From assembly GCF_013839525.1 (NCBI RefSeq), contig NZ_JACDIS010000007.1, positions 186,001 to 250,000 on the forward strand: a stretch of 64,000 nt of DNA, given 5' to 3'. Made by a program: the position numbers and the translations under genes. Within the stretch, counting starts at the first letter, position 1; each line of letters begins with the position of its first letter. A model generated the notes under the pieces. It saw only the letters and a list, made by a program, of their open reading frames with translations, did no database searches and was not told the DNA's origin. The stretch is from Chthonobacter rhizosphaerae. GTDB taxonomy: Bacteria; Pseudomonadota; Alphaproteobacteria; Rhizobiales; Pleomorphomonadaceae. Positions 10,432-19,109 of this stretch are shown here, piece by piece.

Positions 10432-11342
10432 CTTGCGTCCTCCACCATCCAGCTCACCAGCGCCGGGAAGTCCATGCCCAGGTGGGCGGCCATCTCCGGC
10501 ACAAGCGACGTCGCCGTCATCCCCGGCTGGGTGTTCACCTCGAGACAGACGATGTCGCCGGTCCCGTCGCCCTTGTCGTCAAATCGGAAGTCGGCGCGGC
10601 TGACGCCGCGGCACCCGAGGGCCTTGTGGGCCTCGAGTGAAAGCTTTTGAACATAATGGTAAACAAAGGGTGAAAGAGGCGCCGGGAGGAGGTGCCGCGA
10701 CCCCCCCGGACGGTACTTCGCGTCGTAGTCGTAGAAGCCTTCTCCGGCCGGAACGACCTCAATGACGCCAAGGGCTTGGTCGCCCATCACGCCGCAGGTC
10801 AGCTCCCGTCCGGGCACATAGGTCTCCACCATGACGAGATCGCCATACGGCCAGTCAGAACTACCGAGCTCCTGTGGCGGAAAAGCCGCATCAGCCGGAA
10901 CAATGAGGACGCCGAAGCTCGACCCCTCCGCCGGCGGCTTCACCACGTAGGGGGGCGGCAGCGCGTGCTCGCGGACCGCGTCGAAGCGATTCACCAGCCG
11001 ATGCTCGACCACCGGTATGCCGGCCGCCTTCATGACGGCCTTCGCCTTCGGCTTGTTCATGGCGAGCGCCGAGGCGAGGACGCCGGAATGCGTATACGGA
11101 ATGGCAAGCACCTCCAGGATCCCCTGGATGGTTCCGTCCTCCCCGTAGGGTCCGTGGAGCGCGTTGAAGCAGACGTCCGGCCGGAGTTCGTCGAGCACGC
11201 TCGCGATGGTCCGGTCCACGTCGATGGCCGTCACGCGGTAGCCGGCGGTCTCCAGCGCGGCCGCGCAGGCCCGGCCCGAGTTGAGACTGACCGGCCGTTC
11301 GGAGGACCAGCCTCCCATCAGGACGGCGACGTGCTTCACCAT
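10419..11342 (-). CDS. ddl: D-alanine--D-alanine ligase
   Basis: ATP-grasp enzyme that makes the D-Ala-D-Ala dipeptide used by MurF. Family motifs: [17 protein letters not shown] at the N-terminus, [30 protein letters not shown] and the metal-binding EVNTQPGMT near the C-terminus. The start at 11342 (MVKHVAV, 307 aa) is preferred over the ATG at 11366 because GAGGGA lies 9 nt upstream of it and it matches the usual family N-terminus. A central stretch (about 10,620-10,930) uses AT-ending codons more than its neighbours, which could mark recombination. Confidence 0.95.
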   Translation of the reverse strand: MVKHVAVLMGGWSSERPVSLNSGRACAAALETAGYRVTAIDVDRTIASVLDELRPDVCFNALHGPYGEDGTIQGILEVLAIPYTHSGVLASALAMNKPKAKAVMKAAGIPVVEHRLVNRFDAVREHALPPPYVVKPPAEGSSFGVLIVPADAAFPPQELGSSDWPYGDLVMVETYVPGRELTCGVMGDQALGVIEVVPAGEGFYDYDAKYRPGGSRHLLPAPLSPFVYHYVQKLSLEAHKALGCRGVSRADFRFDDKGDGTGDIVCLEVNTQPGMTATSLVPEMAAHLGMDFPALVSWMVEDASCMR

Positions 11343-11523
11343 GGGGCTGATTCCCTCGTTCGTCATTGCGCCGCCGGTGCCGGCGGCCTCGTCTTCGCCC
11401 TCCTCGCGGGCGTCCCCCGTCAGGACGTCCCGCGCGTCGGGGCAAACCACTCGTCCAGGCGTCCCGCCCGTCAGGGCGCGCGGCCCTTGGAAGGACGGTC
11501 CGCCCTCAGGGCCAAGGCATCGG

Positions 11524-12477
11524 TCAGAGGCCGAGGAAAGGCTCCACGGCCCGTCCGTCCTCGAAGCGGCCGAGCCGCTTGATCTCCCACTCCAGGCGGA
11601 TGCCGGTCGTTTGCAGCACCCGCGCCCGCACGGTTTCGCCCAGGAGTTCCAGGTCGTGGCCGGTCGCCGCGCCGGTGTTGATCAGGAAGTTGCAGTGCAT
11701 CTCCGACACCTGCGCGTCCCCGATCGTCAGCCCCCGGCAGCCGGCCGCGTCCACCAGCTTCCAGGCCGAGTGGCCGTCCGGGTTCTTGAACGTGGACCCG
11801 CCCGTGCGCGAGCGGATTGGCTGCGCCTTCTCCCGGTGTTCGGCGACCGCGTCCATGTCGCGCCGGATCGCGTCCGGGTCCTCCGGAACGCCCTCCAGGA
11901 TGGCGGAGGTGAAGATCAGATCCTCCGGCGCCGAGGAATGCCGGTAGGCGTAGCCCATGTCGTCGAGCGACAGCGTCACCGTCTCGCCCGCCCGCGTCAC
12001 CGCGCGCACCTCCACCACCCGCTGGCGCGTCTCCGAGCCGTGGGCGCCCGCGTTCATCCGCAGGGCGCCGCCGATTCCGCCCGGTATCCCGTGGTAGAAG
12101 GCGAAGCCCGACAGCCCCGCCTCCAGGGCCGCCGACGCCACCCGCTTGTCCGGCACCGCCGCGCCCACCTTCAGCCGCGTCTCGCCGATCCGCTCCACCT
12201 GGCCGAAGCCGCGCGCCGACAGCCGGATCACCACGCCGGGCACGCCGCCGTCGCGGATGAGCAGGTTGGACCCGAGCCCCACAACGAGCACCGGCACGTC
12301 CGCCGGCAGAAGCCTCAGGAAGCCCGCCAGATCGCTCTCGTCCGCCGGCTGGAACAGCACCTCCGCCGCCCCGCCCGCGCGGAACCACACGAGCTCCTTC
12401 AGGCCGCGGTCCGCCTCCAGATGCCCCCGGATGCCGGAGAGATCGCCCAGCCGGGCCAGAAGCTCAGCCCCGCCCAT
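11524..12477 (-). CDS. murB: UDP-N-acetylenolpyruvoylglucosamine reductase MurB
   Basis: FAD/NADPH enzyme that completes UDP-MurNAc. FAD-binding motifs are visible: [19 protein letters not shown] and [18 protein letters not shown]. The catalytic-Ser region reads [10 protein letters not shown], followed by [12 protein letters not shown]. It is the short MurB type (about 317 aa). ATG at 12477 is preferred because GGTGGGG lies 6 nt upstream; an in-frame GTG at 12483 would leave no spacing. The 5' leader of murB runs straight out of a REP-like palindrome, so the repeat abuts its ribosome site. Confidence 0.95.
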   Translation of the reverse strand: MGGAELLARLGDLSGIRGHLEADRGLKELVWFRAGGAAEVLFQPADESDLAGFLRLLPADVPVLVVGLGSNLLIRDGGVPGVVIRLSARGFGQVERIGETRLKVGAAVPDKRVASAALEAGLSGFAFYHGIPGGIGGALRMNAGAHGSETRQRVVEVRAVTRAGETVTLSLDDMGYAYRHSSAPEDLIFTSAILEGVPEDPDAIRRDMDAVAEHREKAQPIRSRTGGSTFKNPDGHSAWKLVDAAGCRGLTIGDAQVSEMHCNFLINTGAATGHDLELLGETVRARVLQTTGIRLEWEIKRLGRFEDGRAVEPFLGL

Positions 12478-12489
12478 CGCCACCCCCCA

Positions 12490-12642
12490 CCGTCATGGTC
12501 CGGTTCACCCGGACCGCCCACGCATTCCCGCACCCGGCACACCCACCGCCGACCGTCATGGTCCGGTTCATCCGGACCACCCACGCATTCCCGGATCCTG
12601 CACGCCCGATGCGGAGGTGGTCCGCCAGCGGGGACCATGACG
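12490..12642. repeat. REP-like palindromic repeats between murC and murB
   Basis: Two direct copies (12490-12530 and 12553-12593) of the arm CCGTCATGGTCCGGTTCA..., each containing a small hairpin GGTCCGG/CCGGACC and ending CCCACGCAT. They are followed by an inverted arm (12608-12642) that ends GGACCATGACG. The family recurs at about 34.5, 37.4, 39.5-39.9 and 45.3-45.8 kb. Here it sits inside an operon of essential genes, so murC-murB mRNA would carry several stacked hairpins. Confidence 0.85.
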
Positions 12643-12669
12643 AAGCAGTCGCGCCGGTCGAGCAGGCCC

Positions 12670-14097
12670 TCATTCCGCCGGGCCTCCCGTCACCACCGAC
12701 AGCTCCGACAGCTGCTTCGGCAGCGCGTAGGCCCACTGGGTGATGTTGCCCGCGCCCAGGAGCACCACCGTGTCGCCCGGCTCCGCCACCTCGCGCACCA
12801 TGGCGGCCAGCTGCTCCGGACCGGGCAGCGCGCGCACGTCGCGGTGGCCGGCGGCCTTCGCGCCCGACACCAGCGCGGCCTTGTCGACCCCGTCGATCGG
12901 CTGCTCGCCCGCCGCGTACACGTCCGCGATGATCACCGTGTCGGCGTCGTTGAACGCCTTGCAGAACTCGTCAAACAGGCTCTGGAGCCGGGTGTAGCGG
13001 TGCGGCTGCACCACCGCCACCACCTTGCCGGACGCCCCGTCGCGGGCCGCCTTCAGCACCGCCCGAATCTCGACCGGATGATGACCATAGTCGTCGAAGA
13101 CGTTGATCCCGTTCCATGTTCCGGTCTTGGTGAAGCGCCGCTTCACGCCCCCGAACGCGCCGAGCCCGCGCCGGATCGCATCAGCCGGGATGCCCAGCTG
13201 GTGCGCCACCGCGATCGCCGCCGTGGCGTTCGACACGTTGTGCCGGCCCGGCATCGGCAGCACGAGGTCGGGGATTTCGGTCTCCTCGCCGGTCACCCGG
13301 TCGCGGATCGTCACGGAGAAGCGCGACGTGCCGTTCTCGAACCGCACGTCCACGAAGCGGGCGTCCGCCTGCCGGTTCTCGCCGTAGGTGATGATGCGCC
13401 GGTCCTCGATGCGGCTCACCAGAGCCTGCACCTCCGGGTGGTCCAGGCACATGACGGCGAAGCCGTAGAAGGGCACGTTCTCGACGAACTGCCGAAACGC
13501 CGCCTGCACCCTCTCGAAGGTGCCGTAATGGTCCAGGTGCTCCGGGTCGATGTTGGTCACGATGGCGACGTCCGCCGGCAGCTTCACGAAGGTGCCGTCG
13601 CTCTCGTCCGCCTCCACGACCATCCAGTCGCCCGCGCCCATGCGGGCGTTGGTGCCGTAGGCGTTGATGATGCCGCCGTTGATCACCGTCGGGTCGATCC
13701 CGCCCGCGTCCAGGAGCGCGGCCACCAGCGACGTGGTCGTCGTCTTGCCGTGGGTGCCGCCGATGGCGATCGCCTGCTTGAATCGCATCAGTTCGGCCAG
13801 CATCTCGGCCCGGCGCACGATCGGAAGATGGCGCTCGCGCGCGGAGATCAGCTCCGGGTTGTCCCGCCGGATGGCGGACGACACCACCACCACCTCGGCC
13901 CGGCCGAGGTTCTCCGCCGCGTGGCCGACGGTCACCGGAATGCCCTTCTGGCGCAGGCGCTCCACGTTGGCGCTTTCGGAGACGTCGGACCCCTGCACCC
14001 GGTAGCCGAGGTTGAGCAGCACCTCGGCGATGCCGCTCATGCCGATGCCGCCGATGCCGACGAAGTGAACGGGCCCGATATCGCGGGGCATCTTCAT
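12670..14097 (-). CDS. murC: UDP-N-acetylmuramate--L-alanine ligase MurC
   Basis: Adds L-Ala to UDP-MurNAc, the first amino-acid step of peptidoglycan precursor synthesis. The 475-residue Mur ligase has the N-terminal UDP-binding loop [17 protein letters not shown], the P-loop GTHGKTTT at 114-121, [11 protein letters not shown] in the central domain and the C-terminal [11 protein letters not shown] typical of MurC. It lies 5 bp downstream of murG. The 193 bp after it hold the REP-like repeats before murB, so the gene order murG-murC-murB is normal but the spacing is not. Confidence 0.97.
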   Translation of the reverse strand: MKMPRDIGPVHFVGIGGIGMSGIAEVLLNLGYRVQGSDVSESANVERLRQKGIPVTVGHAAENLGRAEVVVVSSAIRRDNPELISARERHLPIVRRAEMLAELMRFKQAIAIGGTHGKTTTTSLVAALLDAGGIDPTVINGGIINAYGTNARMGAGDWMVVEADESDGTFVKLPADVAIVTNIDPEHLDHYGTFERVQAAFRQFVENVPFYGFAVMCLDHPEVQALVSRIEDRRIITYGENRQADARFVDVRFENGTSRFSVTIRDRVTGEETEIPDLVLPMPGRHNVSNATAAIAVAHQLGIPADAIRRGLGAFGGVKRRFTKTGTWNGINVFDDYGHHPVEIRAVLKAARDGASGKVVAVVQPHRYTRLQSLFDEFCKAFNDADTVIIADVYAAGEQPIDGVDKAALVSGAKAAGHRDVRALPGPEQLAAMVREVAEPGDTVVLLGAGNITQWAYALPKQLSELSVVTGGPAE

Positions 14098-14102
14098 GGA
14101 AA

Positions 14103-15371
14103 TCAGGTCCTTGTCTGGTCCGCCGGCGAAACGCCGGTCTCTGTGCTGGGCGACGCGCCGCGTCCTGTCGGCGCTTCGCCGGTCTTTGCCTCTGTCGGCG
14201 CTTCGCCGGTCTTTGCTTCTGTCGGCGCTTCGCCTGTGTTGAGCCCTTTCGGCGCTTCGCCGGATTTGAAGTCCGCCGGCTTGCCGCCGCTGGCCACGTG
14301 CTCCACCAGGTCCGCGAGCCGCGCCACCGCGTCGGGCCGCCCCATGGCCTTGGCCTTCTCGGCCATCCCGGCCAGCCGGTCCGGCGCCTGCATCAGGTCC
14401 GACAGAAGCGCCGCCAGGGTCTGCGGCGTCAGGCTCGCCTGCTCGGCCATGACCGCGCCGCCCACGCGCTCCAGTTCCAGCGCGTTGGTCTTCTGGTCGT
14501 TGTCCAGCGCGTGCGGCAGCGGCACCAGCACCGACGGCCGGCCGATGATGGCGAGCTCGCTCACGGTCGACGCGCCGGACCGGCCGATCACCAGGTGCGC
14601 CCGGGCGATCCGGGCCGGCAGGTCGGTGAAGAAGGGCGCGATCTCGGCCGTCACGCCAAGGCCGTTCAGAAGCACCTCCACCCGCGTCACGTCCTCCGGG
14701 CGGGCCTGCTGGACGAGGCGGATCCGGGTGCGCAGATGGCCGGGCAGTTCCGCCAGCGCCGGCGGCACCAGGTCGGAGAAGACCCGCGCGCCCTGGCTGC
14801 CGCCGAACACCACCAGCTCGAACGGCCCGTCCGGGCTCGGCGTCGCATAGGGCGCCGCGGCGTCGATCACCCGCGGCCGCACCGGATTGCCGGTCACCAC
14901 CGCCTTGGCCGCCGCCTCGCCGAGAAGGCCCGTGGTCTCGAACGTGGTCGCGACCGCGGTCACCTTCGGGGCGAGGAAGCGGTTCGCCCGGCCGGCCACG
15001 GCGTTCGCCTCGTGGATCAGCGTCGGCACCCGCCGGGCCACCGCCGCCAGCATGGGCGGCAGGGTCGGATAGCCGCCGAATCCGATGGCCGCCCGGGGGC
15101 GGATCCGGTTCACCAGCCCGAACGACTGGACGCCCCCGCGCACGATCTTCAGCCCCGATTTGGCGAGGCCCAGCGGCGAGCGGTCCCCGAATGTCGCCGA
15201 GGCGATCAGGTGCACCGCCTCGGCCGGGAAATCCTGGCCGTAGGAGGCCACCCGGTGGTCGGTGGCGAGATGCACCGGGATGCCACGCCGCGTCAGCTCA
15301 TGGGCGAGCGACTCGGCCGGGAAGAGGTGCCCGCCCGTTCCCCCCGCCGTGATCAGCACCGGGTTCGCCAT
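14103..15371 (-). CDS. murG: Undecaprenyl-PP-MurNAc-pentapeptide GlcNAc transferase MurG, with repeat tail
   Basis: Peripheral membrane GT-B glycosyltransferase that makes lipid II from lipid I. The glycine-rich loop [10 protein letters not shown] is at 10-19; later motifs are [23 protein letters not shown] and [17 protein letters not shown]. The enzyme domain ends near residue 365 (MurG is usually 355-370 aa). The last ~53 residues (370-422) are an extra tail built from 9-residue units TGEAPTEAK encoded by 27-bp DNA repeats. The start at 15371 ([11 protein letters not shown]) fits the family N-terminus. Confidence 0.96.
   Translation of the reverse strand: MANPVLITAGGTGGHLFPAESLAHELTRRGIPVHLATDHRVASYGQDFPAEAVHLIASATFGDRSPLGLAKSGLKIVRGGVQSFGLVNRIRPRAAIGFGGYPTLPPMLAAVARRVPTLIHEANAVAGRANRFLAPKVTAVATTFETTGLLGEAAAKAVVTGNPVRPRVIDAAAPYATPSPDGPFELVVFGGSQGARVFSDLVPPALAELPGHLRTRIRLVQQARPEDVTRVEVLLNGLGVTAEIAPFFTDLPARIARAHLVIGRSGASTVSELAIIGRPSVLVPLPHALDNDQKTNALELERVGGAVMAEQASLTPQTLAALLSDLMQAPDRLAGMAEKAKAMGRPDAVARLADLVEHVASGGKPADFKSGEAPKGLNTGEAPTEAKTGEAPTEAKTGEAPTGRGASPSTETGVSPADQTRT
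14168..14275. repeat. 27-bp tandem repeats in the murG 3' end
   Basis: Four 27-bp units (14168, 14195, 14222, 14249), each beginning TCGGCGCTTCGCC on the plus strand. The first two are nearly identical and the last two have diverged. The period is a multiple of three and the repeats encode TGEAPTEAK-like nonapeptides in the MurG tail. Copy-number change here would alter MurG length without a frameshift. Confidence 0.85.
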
Positions 15372-15382
15372 CCGGTCCTCCC

Positions 15383-16540
15383 TCACGCCCGCGCCGGGAA
15401 GGCTTCGAACTCGATCGGCTGCACGAAGCGCGTCTGCTCCGGACGGCGACGGGTCAGCGCCAGCAGCATGCCCATGGACATCGCCATGGCGACCAGCGAC
15501 GAGCCGCCGTAGGAGATGAACGGCAGCGTCATGCCCTTGGCCGGCATCAGGTGCAGGTTCACCGCCATGTTGATGCAGCTCTGCAGGCCGAACAGGATCA
15601 CGAGGCCGGCCGTCGCCAGCCGCACGAAGCCGTCGTTCTCCCGGGTGGCGTGGCCGAAGCCGCGCAGCACCGTGAAGGCGAACACCAGGACGAGGCCGAT
15701 GCAGAGCACGAGGCCGAACTCCTCCGCCGCCACGGCGAAGATGAAGTCCGTGTGGCTGTCCGGCAGGATGCGCTTCACCGTGCCCTCGCCGGGCCCCTGC
15801 CCCCACCAGCCGCCGCGCACGAAGCTCTCGATGGCGGTGTCCACCTGGAAGGTGTCGCCCGCGTCCGGATCGAGGAAGCGGTCGATGCGCCCCCGCACGT
15901 GCGGGATTTCCGTGTAGGCGATCAGGATGCCGCCGGCGCCGAGGCCCGCGAGCCCGATGATCAGCAGCCACGACATGCCCGACAGGAAGAGGAGCGCCGC
16001 CCAGGTCAGGCTGACCAGCATGGTCTGGCCGAAGTCCGGCTGCGCGATCAGGAGCGACATCACGATGCCGAGGAGGAGCGCGGAAAAGATCCGGCCCGGC
16101 ATGTCGGGCCGCTTCTGCGTCTCCGCCAGCAGGAAGCCGCAGAGCACCACGAACACGGGCTTCACGAACTCCGACGGCTGCACCGACATGCCGGCGAGAT
16201 TGAGCCAGCGCCGCGCGCCCTTCACCTCCGGGCCGACGAACAGCGTGGCGATCAGCATCAGCACGCAGACGCCGAAGAAGACCAGCGAGAAGCGGCGGAT
16301 CTGCTTGGGGTCCAGGAAGGACATGCCGACCAGCACGATCACCGCCGGGATGGCGAACACCGCCTGGCGCTTCACGAAGTAGTAGCTGTCCGCGATGCCG
16401 ATGCGCTCGGCCACCGCCGGGCTCGCCGCCAGAGACAGGATGATGCCGCCGAAGATCAGCGTCAGGAAAGCCGCCAGCAGCAGCTTGTCCACCGTGAACC
16501 ACCAGTCGGCGATGACGCCACGTTCGGCGCGGGAAACCAT
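15383..16540 (-). CDS. ftsW: SEDS-family peptidoglycan polymerase FtsW
   Basis: Polytopic inner-membrane glycosyltransferase that polymerises lipid II at the septum together with FtsI. The 385-residue protein has about ten hydrophobic segments and the SEDS signatures GMSFLDPKQIRRFS, EVKGARRWLNLAGMSVQPSE (catalytic-loop region), AQPDFGQTM and MTLPFISYGGSSLVA. It is 12 bp downstream of murD and 11 bp upstream of murG. Confidence 0.97.
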   Translation of the reverse strand: MVSRAERGVIADWWFTVDKLLLAAFLTLIFGGIILSLAASPAVAERIGIADSYYFVKRQAVFAIPAVIVLVGMSFLDPKQIRRFSLVFFGVCVLMLIATLFVGPEVKGARRWLNLAGMSVQPSEFVKPVFVVLCGFLLAETQKRPDMPGRIFSALLLGIVMSLLIAQPDFGQTMLVSLTWAALLFLSGMSWLLIIGLAGLGAGGILIAYTEIPHVRGRIDRFLDPDAGDTFQVDTAIESFVRGGWWGQGPGEGTVKRILPDSHTDFIFAVAAEEFGLVLCIGLVLVFAFTVLRGFGHATRENDGFVRLATAGLVILFGLQSCINMAVNLHLMPAKGMTLPFISYGGSSLVAMAMSMGMLLALTRRRPEQTRFVQPIEFEAFPARA

Positions 16541-16552
16541 CGGGGCTGCTCC

Positions 16553-17953
16553 TTAGGCGAAAGGCGTCACGGACGGATACGAGAGGGCGAGCGACCGGAA
16601 CCGGTCGCCGCGCTCCTCGAAGTTCTTGAACTGGTCGAAGCTGGCGCAGGCCGGCGACAGCAGCACCACCGTGTCCTGCCGCGTCGCCTCGCTGGTGGCC
16701 AGCGCCTCGGCGATCGCCGCCGGCACCGCCTCCTCCAGCGTGCCGGACAGGTCGTGGGGCACCTTGCCCTCCAGCGTCGCGGCGAAGCTCTCCGCCGCCT
16801 CGCCGATCAGGTAGGCCTTGGCGATCCGCGGGAAGTAGGCCGACAGGCCGTTGATGCCGCCGGTCTTCGGCTTGCCGCCGGCGATCCAGAAGATCCGCTC
16901 GAAGCTCGCCAGCGCCCGGGCCGCCGCGTCCGCGTTGGTCGCCTTGCTGTCGTTGACGATCGTCACGCGGCCGATCCGGCCGATCGGCTCCATGCGGTGC
17001 ACGAGGCCGGGGAAGCTCATCAGCCCCGCCCGCACCTCGTCGAGGCCGAGCCCGAGCGAGCGCACCGCCGCCACCGCCGCCGCCGCGTTCTGGGCGTTGT
17101 GCACGCCCTTCAGCACCGGATGGCGGGACATTTCCGACACCACCATCTGGGCGAGCCCGTGCGGCTCGGTCAGCCGCCCCGCGATCGCCCACACGCCGTG
17201 CTTGACGCTCTCGTGGGTGGAGATGCGCTTCACCTCCAGGCCCATCTCCTCGCGCCGCTCGGCCATGGCGCGGCTCCAGGCGTCGTCGATGCCCACCACC
17301 GCCACGCCGGCGTTCTTGACGAGCCGCTCCTTCACCGCCGCATAGGCCTCGATGGTGCCGTGCCGGTCCAGGTGATCCTCGGAGATGTTGAGGTGCACCG
17401 CCACCGTCGGATCCACCGACGGCGCGAGCTCGATCTGGAAGGACGAGCATTCCACCACGTACACCTTCTCCGGCGAGAACGGCTCGAGCGACAGCACCGC
17501 GCGGCCGATGTTGCCGCCGAGCTGTACGTCCTTGCCGGCCGTCGCCAGGATGTGGGCGATCAGCGCCGTGGTGGTCGACTTGCCGTTGGTGCCGGTGATG
17601 GCGACGAACTGGCTTTTCGGGGCCACCGCCCGCCGCTCCCGGGCGAACAGCTCGATGTCGCCGATCACCTCCACGCCGGCCGCCTTGGCGATCTCCACCG
17701 ACCAGTGCGGCTTCGGATGGGTCAGCGGCACGCCCGGCGACAGCACGAGCGCCGAGTAGGCGCCGAACTCCGTGTCCCGCCAGTCCACCACCGGAATGTC
17801 ACGGGCGGCCGCGGCCTCGCGGCTCGCCTCGGTGTCGTCCCAGGCGATCACGTTGGCGCCGCCCGCGATCAGGGCCTCCGCCGTCACGATGCCGGAGCCA
17901 CCGAGGCCGAAGACGGCGACGCGCTTGCCGCGGTAACAGGTGACGGGGATCAT
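16553..17953 (-). CDS. murD: UDP-N-acetylmuramoylalanine--D-glutamate ligase MurD
   Basis: Adds D-Glu to UDP-MurNAc-L-Ala. The 466-residue Mur ligase shows the N-terminal nucleotide-binding motif VAVFGLGGSGIVTAEAL, the P-loop ITGTNGKSTTTAL, LNISEDHLDRHG in the central domain and the MurD-type C-terminal motif NDSKATNADAAARAL. The C-terminus VLLSPACASFDQFKNFEERG is highly characteristic. It overlaps no neighbour: 25 bp after mraY and 12 bp before ftsW. Confidence 0.97.
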   Translation of the reverse strand: MIPVTCYRGKRVAVFGLGGSGIVTAEALIAGGANVIAWDDTEASREAAAARDIPVVDWRDTEFGAYSALVLSPGVPLTHPKPHWSVEIAKAAGVEVIGDIELFARERRAVAPKSQFVAITGTNGKSTTTALIAHILATAGKDVQLGGNIGRAVLSLEPFSPEKVYVVECSSFQIELAPSVDPTVAVHLNISEDHLDRHGTIEAYAAVKERLVKNAGVAVVGIDDAWSRAMAERREEMGLEVKRISTHESVKHGVWAIAGRLTEPHGLAQMVVSEMSRHPVLKGVHNAQNAAAAVAAVRSLGLGLDEVRAGLMSFPGLVHRMEPIGRIGRVTIVNDSKATNADAAARALASFERIFWIAGGKPKTGGINGLSAYFPRIAKAYLIGEAAESFAATLEGKVPHDLSGTLEEAVPAAIAEALATSEATRQDTVVLLSPACASFDQFKNFEERGDRFRSLALSYPSVTPFA

Positions 17954-17978
17954 GGCTTTCCTCCTCGGATAAGGGCGG

Positions 17979-19064
17979 TCAGCGCAGCTTCAGGGACGAC
18001 AACCCGATCAGCGCGAGGACGACGGCGATGATCCAGAAGCGGATCACCACCTGCGACTCGGTCCAGCCGAGATGCTCGAAATGATGGTGGATCGGCGCCA
18101 TCTTGAAGACGCGCCGCCCGGTGGTCTTGTACGAGAAGACCTGGATGATCACCGACATGGCCTCCAGCACGAACAGGCCGCCGATGATCACCAGCACGAT
18201 CTCGTGCTTGGTGGCGACCGCGATCGAGCCGAGGAGCCCGCCGAGGGCGAGCGAGCCGGTGTCGCCCATGAAGATCGCCGCCGGCGGGGCGTTGAACCAC
18301 AGGAAGCCGAGGCCCGCCCCCAGCACCGCGCCGCAGAGCACGGCGAGTTCGCCCGTGCCGGGCACGTAGGTGATCTGCAGGTAGTTGGAGAACACCACGT
18401 TGCCGGAGAGGTAGGCGATCAGCCCGAAGCTCGCCGCCGCGATCATCACCGGCACGATGGCGAGCCCGTCCAGCCCGTCGGTCAGGTTCACCGCGTTGCC
18501 GGCCGCCACCATCACGAAGGCGCCGAACGGTATGAAGAACCACGCGAGGTTCAGCATCGCCTCCTTGATGAACGGGAAGGCCAGCGAGGTGCCGAGCGAC
18601 TCCGGCCCGACCGCCGCGATGGCATAGGCGGCGAAGCCCGCGATCACGAACTCGATCCCCAGCCGGAAGCGGCCGGAGAAGCCCTTGTGGCTCTGCTTGG
18701 TGACCTTCAGGAAGTCGTCGTAGAAGCCGATCGACCCGAAGGCCAGCGTCACGAACAGCACGATCCACACGTAGGCGCTCTTCAGGTCCGCCCACAGCAG
18801 GGTCGAGACCACGAAGCCCGACAGGATCATCAGGCCGCCCATGGTGGGCGTGCCCTTCTTGGTGATCAGGTGGCTCTGCGGGCCGTCGGCGCGGATCGGC
18901 TGCCCCTTGCCCTGGCGGATCTTCAGCGAGGCGATGATCGCCGGGCCGAACAGGAAGACGAAGAGCAGCGCGGTCATCACCGCGGCGCCCGTCCGGAACG
19001 TGATGTAGCGGAACACGTTCAGGACGGACACCTGTCCTGCGAGTTCGGCCAGTAGGACCAGCAT
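17979..19064 (-). CDS. mraY: Phospho-MurNAc-pentapeptide transferase MraY
   Basis: Transfers phospho-MurNAc-pentapeptide to undecaprenyl phosphate to form lipid I, in the inner membrane. The 361-residue protein has about ten transmembrane helices and the family motifs [41 protein letters not shown] (catalytic Asp), [12 protein letters not shown] and [13 protein letters not shown] (Mg/uridine site). Length and motifs are typical. Confidence 0.98.
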   Translation of the reverse strand: MLVLLAELAGQVSVLNVFRYITFRTGAAVMTALLFVFLFGPAIIASLKIRQGKGQPIRADGPQSHLITKKGTPTMGGLMILSGFVVSTLLWADLKSAYVWIVLFVTLAFGSIGFYDDFLKVTKQSHKGFSGRFRLGIEFVIAGFAAYAIAAVGPESLGTSLAFPFIKEAMLNLAWFFIPFGAFVMVAAGNAVNLTDGLDGLAIVPVMIAAASFGLIAYLSGNVVFSNYLQITYVPGTGELAVLCGAVLGAGLGFLWFNAPPAAIFMGDTGSLALGGLLGSIAVATKHEIVLVIIGGLFVLEAMSVIIQVFSYKTTGRRVFKMAPIHHHFEHLGWTESQVVIRFWIIAVVLALIGLSSLKLR

Positions 19065-19109
19065 GGAATAGAGCCCCCGTACCGGGTCGCGCCGTTCGCG
19101 CGGCCCGTC

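Noticed and set aside
11281-14850. Long open frame on the plus strand opposite murB/murC/murG
   Set aside because: It is an antisense by-product of high GC third positions; the minus strand holds conserved Mur enzymes across the same span.
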